Shown here: positions 13,051-23,800 of the stretch, in pieces | Layout of the letters: each line of letters starts with the position of its first letter | Numbering within the stretch: position 1 is the first letter of the stretch | NCBI GenBank assembly: GCA_020736575.1 | Contig: JAGPYM010000020.1 | Location: forward strand, 1-64,000 | DNA from: Thelonectria olida | Taxonomy: Eukaryota; Ascomycota; Sordariomycetes; Hypocreales; Nectriaceae | Direction: 5' to 3' | Length of the DNA: 64,000 nucleotides | Program-made: the position numbers and the translations under genes | The notes under the pieces: generated by a model | What the model was told of the DNA's origin: nothing | Seen by the model: only the letters and a program-made list of their open reading frames with translations | Database searches by the model: none

Positions 13051-13413
13051 TTATTTATCATATTTACCTAGCTCCACTCCTTCATGGTCTCCCCCGTTGT
13101 CGGAGAACATCGCGTCAAACTGGTTGACTGGCTCGCTACCGATGTCCTTTCGCCTCTCCCAAGTATTCGCGTCGTCTGAGAAGCCTCTCCATTTCACAAG
13201 ATGCAGAATCCGCCTTCCTTGCTGCCATTTAGCCAACAATCGGCCCACTTCCCATATGTCCTCGATTCGTACCACCGCGCGGGATAACGAACAGGAATCC
13301 CACGCGCCCTACTCTTGAGTCGTTGATTCGAGCCCATTGATGGACGACGTAGCGAAATCGCCTGTCCCTTCCAGGGTTGTTGTGCGTTGAGGTCGTTGCT
13401 GGTCTACCTTCAT
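13051..13413 (-). pseudogene. Chromodomain ORF with in-frame stop
   Basis: Reading from the ATG at 13413, the frame runs 34 codons to a TAG at 13311-13309, then stays open to a TAA at 13051. The downstream part has a clear chromodomain core: IWEVGRLLAKW, LHLVKWRGF and NTWERRKDI, with aromatic-cage-like W, W and F positions. Chromodomains bind methylated histone tails, or target chromovirus integrases to heterochromatin. The stop could be a CAG to TAG transition, or an intron could begin near it (GTAGGG), but I find no convincing splice. It may be a decayed host gene or the C-terminal end of a chromovirus integrase; no integrase core is visible upstream. Confidence 0.5.
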
Positions 13414-14363
13414 GTTGTCTCAGGAACCAATGATCTAGTGACCTTGCGATTCAGGACGTAAAGACGCGTCGTCCCCCTGATCCGAGTAAGCGCTGTTGGC
13501 AGAGCTGATAGAAGACGAAGACTGCACGTCTGAGCCAGAAGTACTGTCATGTTCACTCCAGATCTGTCCACACTCGCTAATCCCTGATGAAGACACGCGC
13601 CGCCCTCTGTGGGGATGTTGATAATTGCCCTGCTTTCAGACGATATCCATCCAGCAGACACATGGTAAGCGCCATCCGTATCTGGGTTATCCTCATCGTG
13701 CGATTTGGGCTTCTTCATAAGCTCTCCAGAGATGCTATGAATGTCCTCAAGGTGTAGCCACAAGTCCTCGGGGGACCGTGGGATTACTGGACAATCCGGT
13801 ATGTGGACAGGGTAATTGGGTCTGGTCAGGCTGGGTGGATTACGTCCTGGTATGCAACATGGCAGCAGTTTGTTCGAAGAGCGATGAGGTCACGTAGAGC
13901 TGAGAGTTCCTCAGGACTCCTTAAAGGTACTGTTAAGAACAGGGTGTGGGATGGCCGGTTGCGTTCCGGTAATAAGTGCATGATACGAGCGAAACGGCCG
14001 TGACAAGGAAGGGTAAGGGAAGACAAGGCAAGTTACAGGCCGTTCCCACATAGATCAAGATGGCATCACCAACAACCGACGGGGACTACCGAAGAACTCC
14101 GCATGTCCCGCATGAGTCAATTCTTGGAAATTCTGGCAAGAGTTTGCGATCAAGCGGGGTTCCATGATTGATTTGGACGAATCAAATCAACCGTCAAGCA
14201 GATCGGTTGACAAAGACAGACGCATGCATCTTTACGCCCTTCGGGTGGACGAGCACGGCCTCAACCATAAAAAAGGTGTTCTTGTCACTGCTAGAAAGTT
14301 GCCCTTATCATACCAAGTTGTTATCTAACTGTGTATTCAAGCTTGCTCAACTGTGCATCCAGA
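13414..14363. other. Intergenic with a Ser-rich minus-strand coding-like stretch
   Basis: On the minus strand, 13763 to about 13640 reads MWLHLEDIHSISGELMKKP and onward. After a shift of frame the stretch to 13435 is hydrophilic and Ser/Asp-rich (SSSSISSANSAYSDQGDD). Together with the chromodomain ORF just downstream it could be the 5' part of one broken gene, with one base missing in a GGG run near 13633-13640. The remainder, 13764-14363, holds the promoter of the methyltransferase, including a TATA-like CATAAAAAA near 14266. Confidence 0.3.
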
Positions 14364-15096
14364 ATGTCAGACAACTCCATCATTAACACCGCGCTGGCCT
14401 CGGTGCAGGCCAGCTCTCCCACGCTTACACTCCTGCGAGACCTTCACGCCCAAGCGCTGGCCGAGCCCGCCTTCATCAGCACCGCGCAGCCACTTTCTGC
14501 CGCTCTGGACAAGTTCGTAGCCCTTGACCCCGATAAGTGCGCACTTGTCTATCTTCTCCTCCGATCCTCCGGGGCGCGCTTCGTGGTTGAGGCTGGCACT
14601 TCGTTTGGTGTGAGTACTATTTACCTAGCCCTCGCCGTGGGGCAGAACGCGAGCCTGCAGAACTCGGCTGGCAAGGTTATTGCGACAGAAAAGGAACCGC
14701 ACAAGGCATCGAGGGCCCGCGAACATTGGAAGGCAGCGGGGAGCGAGGTTGAGCCATGGATTGAGTTGAGAGAGGGGGATCTTCGAGAGACGCTCCAGAC
14801 GGGCTTGCCTGAACAAGTTGATTTTGTGTTGCTCGATAGTAAGTCAATAACCGGATCAGCTTGGAGTGATGGCTAACGTGTAATCAGTCTGGACTCCTCT
14901 CGCTCTGCCGGCACTCTCTCTTGTCCATTCGCGCCTCAAAGTCGGGGCCATGGTCGTCGTGGATAATTATGTTGCCGCTGCGGAGGGATACAAGGACCTC
15001 AGAGCTTTCCTGGACGACCCCAAGAATGGTTTCAAGGTAACTACGGCACCATATCCCGGAGGCGTATGCATTGCTGTTTATATTGGACGTCAGTAA
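14364..15096 (+). CDS. Small SAM-dependent O-methyltransferase
   Basis: Two exons (14364-14838, 14888-15096) give 227 residues, typical of the caffeoyl-CoA/catechol type class I methyltransferases. Motif I is VVEAGTSFGVSTIYLA (E-x-G-x-x-x-G, SAM binding), followed by IATEKEP with the acidic residue expected to hold the ribose, then DFVLLD and VVVDN, which carry the metal-binding acidic positions in this family. The ATG at 14364 gives a complete N-terminal helix. The enzyme is predicted to be cytosolic and soluble; the methyl acceptor is unknown, though small phenolics are usual for the family. The stop lies 469 bp before the next gene, a Zn2Cys6 regulator on the same strand, so co-regulation is possible. 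Confidence 0.85.
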
Positions 15097-15565
15097 TGGA
15101 TCCTACGAAATTCCATAGCATACATGTCATCCTCCGTAGGTGGAATTGAGACGCAATATCACTTTAGCTCTGTTCAATTATTTGTAATGTCGTGTTCCCA
15201 GAAAGAAGGGGAGCCGACTTGAAACCCCCAAAAGCATTTGCTACCAGGAAAGGGATATTAACTTACGAATGCATATCTGTGTAAAGAACTCCCAATTGCC
15301 TCGAAGTTGACTCACTCCCATGAGGCGATGTCGAACGCGGCGTAAAGTCTTGGCGATCCGGTGGTCCATGTTGGAATAATTATGACTCAACAGCCAACCG
15401 TCTGATAAATATCATATGCCTTCAACACCAATCACCAAATCTGCCGAAAAGCAACATCTCCTCGCACTCCCATTCCCGACATATTCTTAACCTTGCTAAG
15501 GGCTCCGCCCGCCGAAGCCGGCTGACAGACGTTCATGGACCTTTGGAAGAGATATCGCCGAGAGG
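15097..15565. other. Intergenic, promoter side of the first Zn2Cys6 gene
   Basis: About 470 bp without ORF or RNA gene. It must hold the 3' UTR of the methyltransferase and the promoter of the following regulator. Confidence 0.4.
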
Positions 15566-17218
15566 ATGAAGTCCCAGAAGGGCTGCTGGACTTGTAAAAG
15601 TGAGCTCACATTGGCGCGTGACACAATTTCGCCTGATGTTAACCTCACCAGAGCGCAAGATTGGCTGTGACAGGAATATTCCGTCGTGCGATAACTGCCT
15701 GCGCACGAAGAGAACGTGCCTTGGATACGGATTGCGACTGACATGGCCAAATCGCCCTGATGGGAGACGCCGTAAACCGGGTCCTACGATCCATGTGTCG
15801 CAAGGAAATCAACATGAAGCCAGATCTCAATATTACGGGAGACAGTTCCTGAACTTTACTCTCGAAAATATCGTTCTTGCGAGAATTGATGTTTTGGGTA
15901 TCGATCTATTGACAGCCTTAGCTGGAGGACTTCGAATGGACTGTGGCCTTTGTCTCCATCCCCCTTTGCTCGGTCAAGATGCGATTCTCTTGAGCTATTG
16001 TGCGTAATCAACAACTGATATATTTTTGTAAGGGGCTAACAATGAGCGAAAAGATGAGAAAGTCATATCTCCGATGATCTCAACTACTCAAGCCCGTAAT
16101 GGATTCTGTACCGAAATATTGCCTATGGCCCTGTTCAGCCAAGCAGCGTCTGCTTCGGCCCTACGCAACCCATTGCTCTCAATCTCGGCGTTTCGTCATC
16201 TCAGCCGCGCTGCCACACTCCCATACAAGATGAATGCGCTGCGGCAGCTTTCTGATTCTGTGACGGCCAGTCGATGCCGTCCATCTGAAGATGTGGACGC
16301 CCAGCTCGCTGCTTGCATGATGATGTCTATGCAAGGGGTCTGTACTGCTGTCGCTCAAAATCGCATTGGCCGCTGACTTCGTTTGTTTAGGTCTTTGACA
16401 GAGAGGAAGGAAACTGGCACGTCCATCTGAATGAAGCTCGCAACATGCTGCACTTCGTACGCCTCAGTCATGCCCAAAGACCCCCATCGGCGTTTCTTGT
16501 AACATGGTTCTTGTATTACGACGTCCTTGCTCGCTTTACTCAGCCCACTCATAATGAGGATGACGATGCGGAGTGCCATGCAATATTACACACATCAGAG
16601 GCCGACGGTTCAATTGTAAGTTTTTTTCAGCGTTCTCTCTCTTCATCCTAACCAGACCCTAGATCGTCGGATGTCTTGGCTGCTCTATTGAGCTTTTTGA
16701 GATCATCCACCATATCAGCCGGCTGCGTGCGGACCACGCGAAGTGCATCGAGGGTTACATGGCTTCAACTCTTCTTCAACGTCGAGTTGAGCTTGAAACA
16801 AAGGTTCGCAAGATGGCCCAGTGCCTCGATTCTGACGAGGACGAACGCGTGACCCCCTCTGAAGCGGATGCAAATCTTGGCTACTGCCGAATTATATCGC
16901 CTGGCAACAGTTTTTTATTTGCAACGGGTCTGCCCTATTGATGGAGATGATGCTACCAGAACGACGTACCTTAAAGACGCATTTAACACCCTTGAAGCTG
17001 TAATGGTTGCCAGTAGCCCATGGCCTCTCTTCATTCTTGCCTGCGAGTCACAATCTGAGCAGCAACGGATTGCTATCCTCGGAGTGCTGGATCAGATGGA
17101 TGACGTGCGAAGCATAGGGAATATTCTCGTCATGAGAAACATTATCGAAAAGCTCTGGAAGCAGCGCGATCTCCGGTCAGGAGCTGACTGTAGCCCGCAG
17201 CTGAATTGGTCTCAATAG
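15566..17218 (+). CDS. Zn2Cys6 transcription factor, with an apparent frameshift
   Basis: Exons 15566-15599, 15652-15999, 16054-16337, 16391-16615 and 16663-17218 fit. The binuclear cluster is CWTC-x6-C-x6-C-DNC-x6-C, starting at residue 7, and the first intron splits it as in many fungal regulators. The rest is the fungal-specific regulatory domain (TAELYRLATVFYLQR, SPWPLFILACESQSEQQRI, MRNIIEKLWKQ), about 480 residues in all. In the last exon the frame must change near 16868-16874: the upstream frame ends DERVTPSEADA and the downstream frame resumes ILATAELYRL. One extra A in GCAAATC would explain it. An alternative is a poor intron, 16804-16864 (GTTCGC donor), which keeps the frame but removes protein-like sequence. 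Nuclear DNA-binding role; targets unknown, with the adjacent methyltransferase a candidate. Confidence 0.75.
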
Positions 17219-17659
17219 CCCCACGTTACTAACTCGGACGTGATTGGTCCGGAGCGGAGTCCCAACACAAAGTCAAATAACCAATCAAATGCCCCCACCT
17301 TAAAAGTGGAGAGACAGCAACTGGCTGCGCCGTGAGTAGTCATCTAAACAGCAGCTCATGGCGACAAGCGGCAGATCTGCTGAACATCAAGCTGAAACCT
17401 GCCAATATTGCTGCCGCTTATTACACCTCACTAGCGCGATTTTGCCGCTGACGTATTTTGCCCCCAAGTTTAGAGGCCTTGTCTGGGCATTCGCAGCCTC
17501 ACTGAAGTTATCCGTATAGGTTGTTAGGAACTCAAACGCACCCTTGTGCAACCACGATGACGTATGTGGCGGGCATCCTCTCTCATCTCGCGTCCCCGAT
17601 GCTCCCTCAAACCATCACTTCTTCCGTCTGCGACAAGGCTGAGGCCTGAATAAACTCCT
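17219..17659. other. Intergenic
   Basis: About 440 bp between two regulators on the same strand. No ORF, RNA gene or repeat is evident. Confidence 0.4.
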
Positions 17660-20000
17660 ATGTCTGGCCAGGGCCCAGATTCCCACAGCCGCCATTTGCG
17701 CCGTCTCTTGCCGAGTCCGGCACAGGCAAGTCGGCCGCCCTCGACGACAGCAGGCGGTTCGTTAAATCCGAGGCTGAACCCCGTGTTAGCAGCTTGTAAC
17801 GCATGTCGTCAGCACAAGGTCAAGGTATTTCCTGGCCATGTCCGAAACATCTACGATGAGACGAACTTTAACTCTGCGGGGGTAGTGCTCTGGCGACAGG
17901 CCGGCATGTCGTCGCTGTGTCCAACGGCACATTCCATGCCAGTACATTGCACGACCAGGAGAAACACGACTACAGGCCCTCAACCGACGCCGACACGGCT
18001 CGCGAGATCGGGCCACGGTCCATGAGGAAATCATCGACTTATTGAAGACTTTGCCAGATCAAGACGCTCAAGGTGTCTTACAAAGAATCAGATCCGGAAT
18101 TGATATCGCAACAGTCCTCAAGCAAGTCAAGGCCGGGGATGTTTTGGTTCAAATGGCCGTTGTGCCCGAGACTCGGCTCCGATATGAGTTCCCATATCGG
18201 TCAGAAATGCCGGCAGATTACGCCCGAAACAACCCGTACCTGGACTCGTTGATGTACGAAGCTACATCACTCTACTCCGCCAACCGATACTCAACTTCTT
18301 CGGAGCAGACCGCCTCCCTTTTTACTGCTAATTTTATCTCCGAGGACCATCAAAGTCTCTATCTAAAACCATTCCATGCAGCAGACGTTGTTGAACCTCG
18401 CCTCTCTGATGTCAAGATATCAACGTGGACCACTGTGTGCTCCGACGATGTGCTCATGCGAGATCTTCTCAGAGTGTTATTTCGTTGCGAATACCAATTC
18501 ACCGCGGCATTTCAGAAAGATTTATTCTTGGAGGACATGGCTGCACAGCGAATGGACTTTTGTTCATCGCTCCTCGTCAACACGGTTCTTGCCTATTCCT
18601 GTGTACGATGCTTCTCCACTTGCTTAGAGTTATCCGAGCCCATCTAATCTAGTCCCAGGTCTGCTACCCACGATTCTCGAACCGCGTGGAATACTGGAAT
18701 CCCGATACGCTCATATACCGCTTTCTCGCCGAAGCGAAACGTATATGGGAACTGGAAGCCATGGAACCCCGCATTACAACCATACAAGCCGGCATACTCT
18801 TCAGCGTCATTCACAACTTGTGCGGCCTGGACGAGATTGGACAGCCGTACAGGATCCATAGTGTTGCTTTGGCTCACAAGCTTCGCATCTTTGACGCTGT
18901 GGATGGACAGAGCGGCAGAATCCAGAGTGGCAGGGCATACACTGCGTGGGCTCTGTACAATTGGGAAACGTGGGTATACTCATTCTAGAACTTGGTTAGC
19001 TGCTGACTGTTCCAGGCTTGTGGCCTTCTCCTTTATGCTCCCTCCACTGCTCAAGAAGCCTCCGATTTGGCCACTACCAGATCCGTCACAGGACGCACAA
19101 TGGTATGGTGAGATATGGGTCAAGTATCCATTAAACCGCAGTCTTTCACCATCGTACTTTGGTCACATCTTCGGAGCAAGAAGCCAGTTCCGGGTTATCA
19201 TGAACGAAGTTTGCGAAGCGGCCTATTCGAAAGACTCGGAGATAACCCTTGACAAAGCTAATAGGTTTCGTAAGCGACTTGAATGGTGGTATAATGGCTT
19301 ACCAGGACCGCTGCAGCCAAGGACAATCGTACTTCCTGGACACCTACAACTTCAGTAAGCACCACGCTTAACATGGAACACACAATCCATTGGCTGCATC
19401 TTGCTAACGTCGGATAATAATAGCATTTACTATCACCACCTCATACTGACGATTTATGAACCCTTACTCGACGCGGAAGCGACCCAAGAGCCTTTCCCGA
19501 ATCAAATCGTTGCCGATGCCAAGAAGCAGCTTCAGACGCTCGTCCGGCTGTACTATCTCCGCCATGGATTCGAGGCCATGGATCTGTTCATCGTTATCCC
19601 GCTCATGCTCACCGGCTATGACTGCATTGATAGCATTGACGAAAAAATACCCGAGTCGGAGCTCGAAACGTTGCGATCCACTCTCATTTTGGTTGCGCAG
19701 GGCCTTTACTATCAACGCCGGAACCATTACCTCGCCGAGGCCCTGTTCCGGGTCATCCGGGGACGAATGCGTCCGCGAGAATTCGCTCTATTGAAAGGTA
19801 CCATGAGTGTAGACGAGGAGGAAGCGGACGCAAAACGGGAAATGGTGCAGGCGGTCCGAAGCCACTGGCCAGTCAGCGTCGTCAAGAAGCAGGAGGATGT
19901 AGATTCTCACATTTTGACAAATCTACTAGAAAGCTACGCTCACTTGAACGTGGAAGAAGGTGGGCATTTCGATGAGAATCAAAATGTCCCTAGACATTAA
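17660..20000 (+). CDS. Zn2Cys6 transcription factor with fungal-specific domain
   Basis: Five exons (17660-17824, 17886-18602, 18659-18969, 19016-19354, 19424-20000) give 702 residues. The cluster is CNAC-x6-C-x6-C-RRC-x6-C at residues 46-72, split by the first intron exactly before its third cysteine. It is followed by a basic linker (LNRRRHGSRDR) and a short helical segment (EIIDLLKTL) suited to dimerisation. The middle domain shows the usual Fungal_trans features, such as AEAKRIWELE, YTAWALYNWET and LILTIYEPLL. The ATG gives a short basic N-terminal tail. The second intron uses GTACGA, a weaker donor, but is fixed by frame on both sides. Likely a nuclear pathway activator; the target is not evident. 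It lies 440 bp after the first regulator on the same strand. Confidence 0.85.
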
Positions 20001-20886
20001 TCGTCTGCCATTGCATGGAACGGCGAAATGGTTTGCTTGGGGTCATCTTGAGGAGTCGGAAGCCATTTTCTACTGCTGCTTTCTTCTTAAGTCTCACAAC
20101 AAAAGTTTCCAGTCGATGTTTTAAATTGAAAAGTGTGCTCTGTGTAATCTATGTATACCTGTATAGGGACGTTATAGGGAGCAAGGGGCTCTACGATTGG
20201 TCTACCTTTATTGTGAACAACACATGGTGTATTTCTGTGTCTAAGCTGCCTTGTTGCTGACTTTGGTTTGAATTGCCTTCTGGAATAAGATTCCAGCCCT
20301 GTAGCAAGGCTTAACTTACTCTGCAGTTGGAAAATGCGCATTTGGCTCTGCCAGGCATCAGCTAAGGGGTCACATGTACATAAATCACCCTCAGCCCCTC
20401 CGCATTCCTGCATGAGGCTGCCGCGAGGCACATCTCATCACCAACAGACCCCACATCACCACAATTCATCTCACCAGCACCCATCCTTTCAACTGTCCAG
20501 CCACCCTCAAACCCTCCCAATAAGGCATCCTTCGGAGAGGCTGATGCAATCACGTACTCTGCCGTGTGGGTGGTGTGCAGTCTATGCGCCCGCCATTTCC
20601 TTACTTTCAGGGCGCTTAGCAGCCCCTTTGTTTCTGCGCTTTGAGTACGGAGTACCTGCCCATGGACGGTTGTTGAGCTGAACCACGTGGCGGCTTAGCC
20701 ACCAGCCAATTCGACTCTTGCGTGCGCCACAAGAATCGGAAATGCTCAATTCATCAGTACTGAGGGGCAAACAGTTGGGAATACTCTACTTTAATAAGTT
20801 CCCATCCGCCTGAGAAGTGTTTGAGCCAGAGTCAAGCAAGAAGACGACCAGTGCAATCAGCAATGTTCAACAAACCCATGTGAACG
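20001..20886. other. Intergenic
   Basis: Nearly 0.9 kb with only short, non-coding-like frames. It holds the 3' end of the regulator and the promoter of the large kinase-like gene. No repeat or RNA gene is seen. Confidence 0.4.
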
Positions 20887-23800
20887 ATGTCATTCCGTAA
20901 GTCCAATCCAACGGGCGGCTCATAACATGCGAGGCCTCCCTTGGATCTCTAGCTTAGGCTAACAACATGAACCAGCCGTCAGAGATGAATTAGAAGCGCG
21001 TGGCCACTCCAGCACCTCCGATACTCGGCTCCGACATCCCCACCTCACCCATCCCAACTTTTATTCTCCCGATGAACAGCACGCAATGCTGAAGACAGAA
21101 GGCCGTATCATCAAGGACGGTGGTGACCCAAAGCAACTCCAGGATACGGCGTTGCCTGAGCAACAGGGGAGGGTATCCCTAGACGAGCTCCTCTCGGATG
21201 CAGGTGGCGGTTTCAGCCGTACTGGGAGCCCGAAGGATGTCCATCAACTTCAGGTTGAGGATGAAGGAGAGCAAGATCTCCAGACTCGACTCCGGGAAGC
21301 CTTCCAGGAGTCTGTCTGGTCACACAAAGACTTTCTACCGGTGGATGATCTCAATCATATCATCACCAGAAACTCAGTCACCCGGAAGGTCCAGTCACTG
21401 AACATATGCGAAGATCAGACCAGCCTACTCGAAACAGTTCGTGATATTTGGGTGGCGACACTCCGCAATGCCACCCAGAAAATCACAACTCGAAGGAAAC
21501 TTTTTGCAGTCCTCGTCCTCATGGAAGAGGTACCGAAGATCTTGGAATTGATCAGGGAAGGAATCTATGACAGCCACCTACCTTTCGAATTCGTCAGTGC
21601 AAAGGAGAGGGGGGTCACTAAGAACCAATTACATTGTCGAAACAGGGAGGGCAAATTCGTACGAATCTCCTCATTTGAGAATTGGTCTCAGCGCTCTCAT
21701 GAGACCTTTGAACATTATCAATGGTACATGCTGGCGCCATATTTTGTTCTTAGCAGTAAGGAAGACTCAAAGGTGCTTTGGTACGACCTATCACCCAAGG
21801 TACCGCTTCCTTTCATCAGGTTCCAAGACCCACCCAAGGAAGATGAAGATGCCCTTGGCTTTAGCGGTTTTGGGGAAGTCCGACAAGTTAAGATTCATCC
21901 AGCTCACCGCAGCAAAGGCAATGATGCCATTGTACGTGACCTCTACACTCGATGGAATGATTGGCTATTAATATTATTGGGGACCAGGACCAAAATAATA
22001 TCGTTCTTACCGTCGAGACTCTACATGAGGATCACGACCAGCTCGAGAAGAAAACCCTACCCCTGATGCGGCTTGCGAGAGAGAATCACCCACACCTGAA
22101 CAGGCTTCTCCTTACCATCAAACAAGGGACCAAGGTAAGCTTGGTATTCCCATCGGCTCGTGGAAATCTGTATCACTTCTGGCAGAGCCAAACCCCAGAT
22201 CTCCGTCCTTCGTCGATAAGCCCTGGCTCAGTTCGGTGGATGGCAAGGCAGTTCTCGGGGTTGGCAGGGGGGTTGGCGTTGATTCACAACGCTCCTAAGA
22301 ATACAAACAGGTTCACTACGGACGACAGGCCTGTTCTAGGGTGCCATGGCAATCTGTGCCCCATGAACATCCTTTGGTTTAAGGAGGACAATGGAGTTCT
22401 CAAGATCGCAGATTTCGGCCTCACGGAATTCTACAGCAAGCAACCTTTCATTCCAATCGGTCCAACACACCGAGCCCCGGAGTACGACGGGCAGGTGCTG
22501 AGCCCAGCCGCCGATCTTTGGACACTTGGATGCATTCTCCTAGAGTTCCTCGTATGGTATACCCGCGGCTGGAAGGGTGTCGACGAGTTCTCCAAACGAA
22601 GAGAGTCAGATGAACGCGAAGGGGGCCCGGATGGAAAGGTTCCGTTCTTGACCGAAGACAAGTTCTTCGCTGGTGACTCAAGCAGACAAGTTCTTAAGGG
22701 GAGTGTTAAAGACGTTCGTACTAATCTATCATTTAAGGCCGGCTTAGGAAATAGACTCACATTTTGAATAGGAAATGTCCAGGTTGCGATCTGAAGAGAA
22801 TTGCAGTGGATTTATCTTGCATGTTCTCGACCTGATTGAACACCGTCTCCTTCGAGTGCAGCCGAAAGATCGAGCACGCTGTAAAGACGTCTCCGATATC
22901 TTAATGACACTCAACAAGAAGTACGACAGCAAAGATTACGGCACTTTGAAATTAAGGGACACTAATTCTACAACAACGCTCGACTCGACTCGCCAGCTTG
23001 CAGACACACAGGGAAATTCCAACGAAGGCGAATCTGTTCTGGGCAGTGTAATCCACGCGCCACTCACAAACACTGACTCAAAGGGAAAATCTGTAGCACT
23101 GCTGAGTTCAACGGAGGGACAGACGTGGACGAAGAGCGCAGACGAATCCACGGCTCTGGCCACTACAATTGACCCTCACCCACAAAGGCCAGAAGAAAAG
23201 TTCCCTGATGAAGATGCAATGACAGACTATACTAGCGCAACCAACACCGACGCTATGGTATATATAGACCGATTGGCCGACGATTGGACGTCGACTTCAA
23301 ACCCTCAACCCCCCTTCCACGGAGAATTCGAGGCGGAACACGAGGAAAACGATTGGGGAAGCGACAACAGCTCCGGGGAGGAATCAGAGGATGATGCGGA
23401 GAGTCATGATTACCCAAGATATAGGGACGTTGTAACAGCGTCGTCCGCTTATAAGTGGCTGCTCGCTCGAGTGGACCAAGAAATCCTCCTTTATTCGCCA
23501 CAGAACGATGCGAGGCACAGGATTTCCGAGGCTATCAGAGCAAGGCTGTATCCATCACGAGGAGATCGATTGGTGATTAGCAAGGCAAAGCCGCCAGTTT
23601 TCAAGGTGGTGTTCCGGTCGGACTGGAGCCCGCTGGCTTTCGTCCGTGAGCAGGAGTATGCAGAAGAGCCCGGCGAAGCCCTTGAAGGCGCCATCACCAT
23701 CACCGAAGGAGTGGAAGGAGTAGCTGAGGCGATGCCATGCTCGCAATATCTGATTCGGACTTGGCCGTATCTTGGAGAGGAGTTCATCGGACTAGTGAAG

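Noticed and set aside
14364..20000. CRISPR, prophage or bacterial operon features
   Set aside because: Introns and fungal regulators show this is nuclear eukaryotic DNA; no repeat-spacer array or ribosome-binding pattern exists anywhere in the window.
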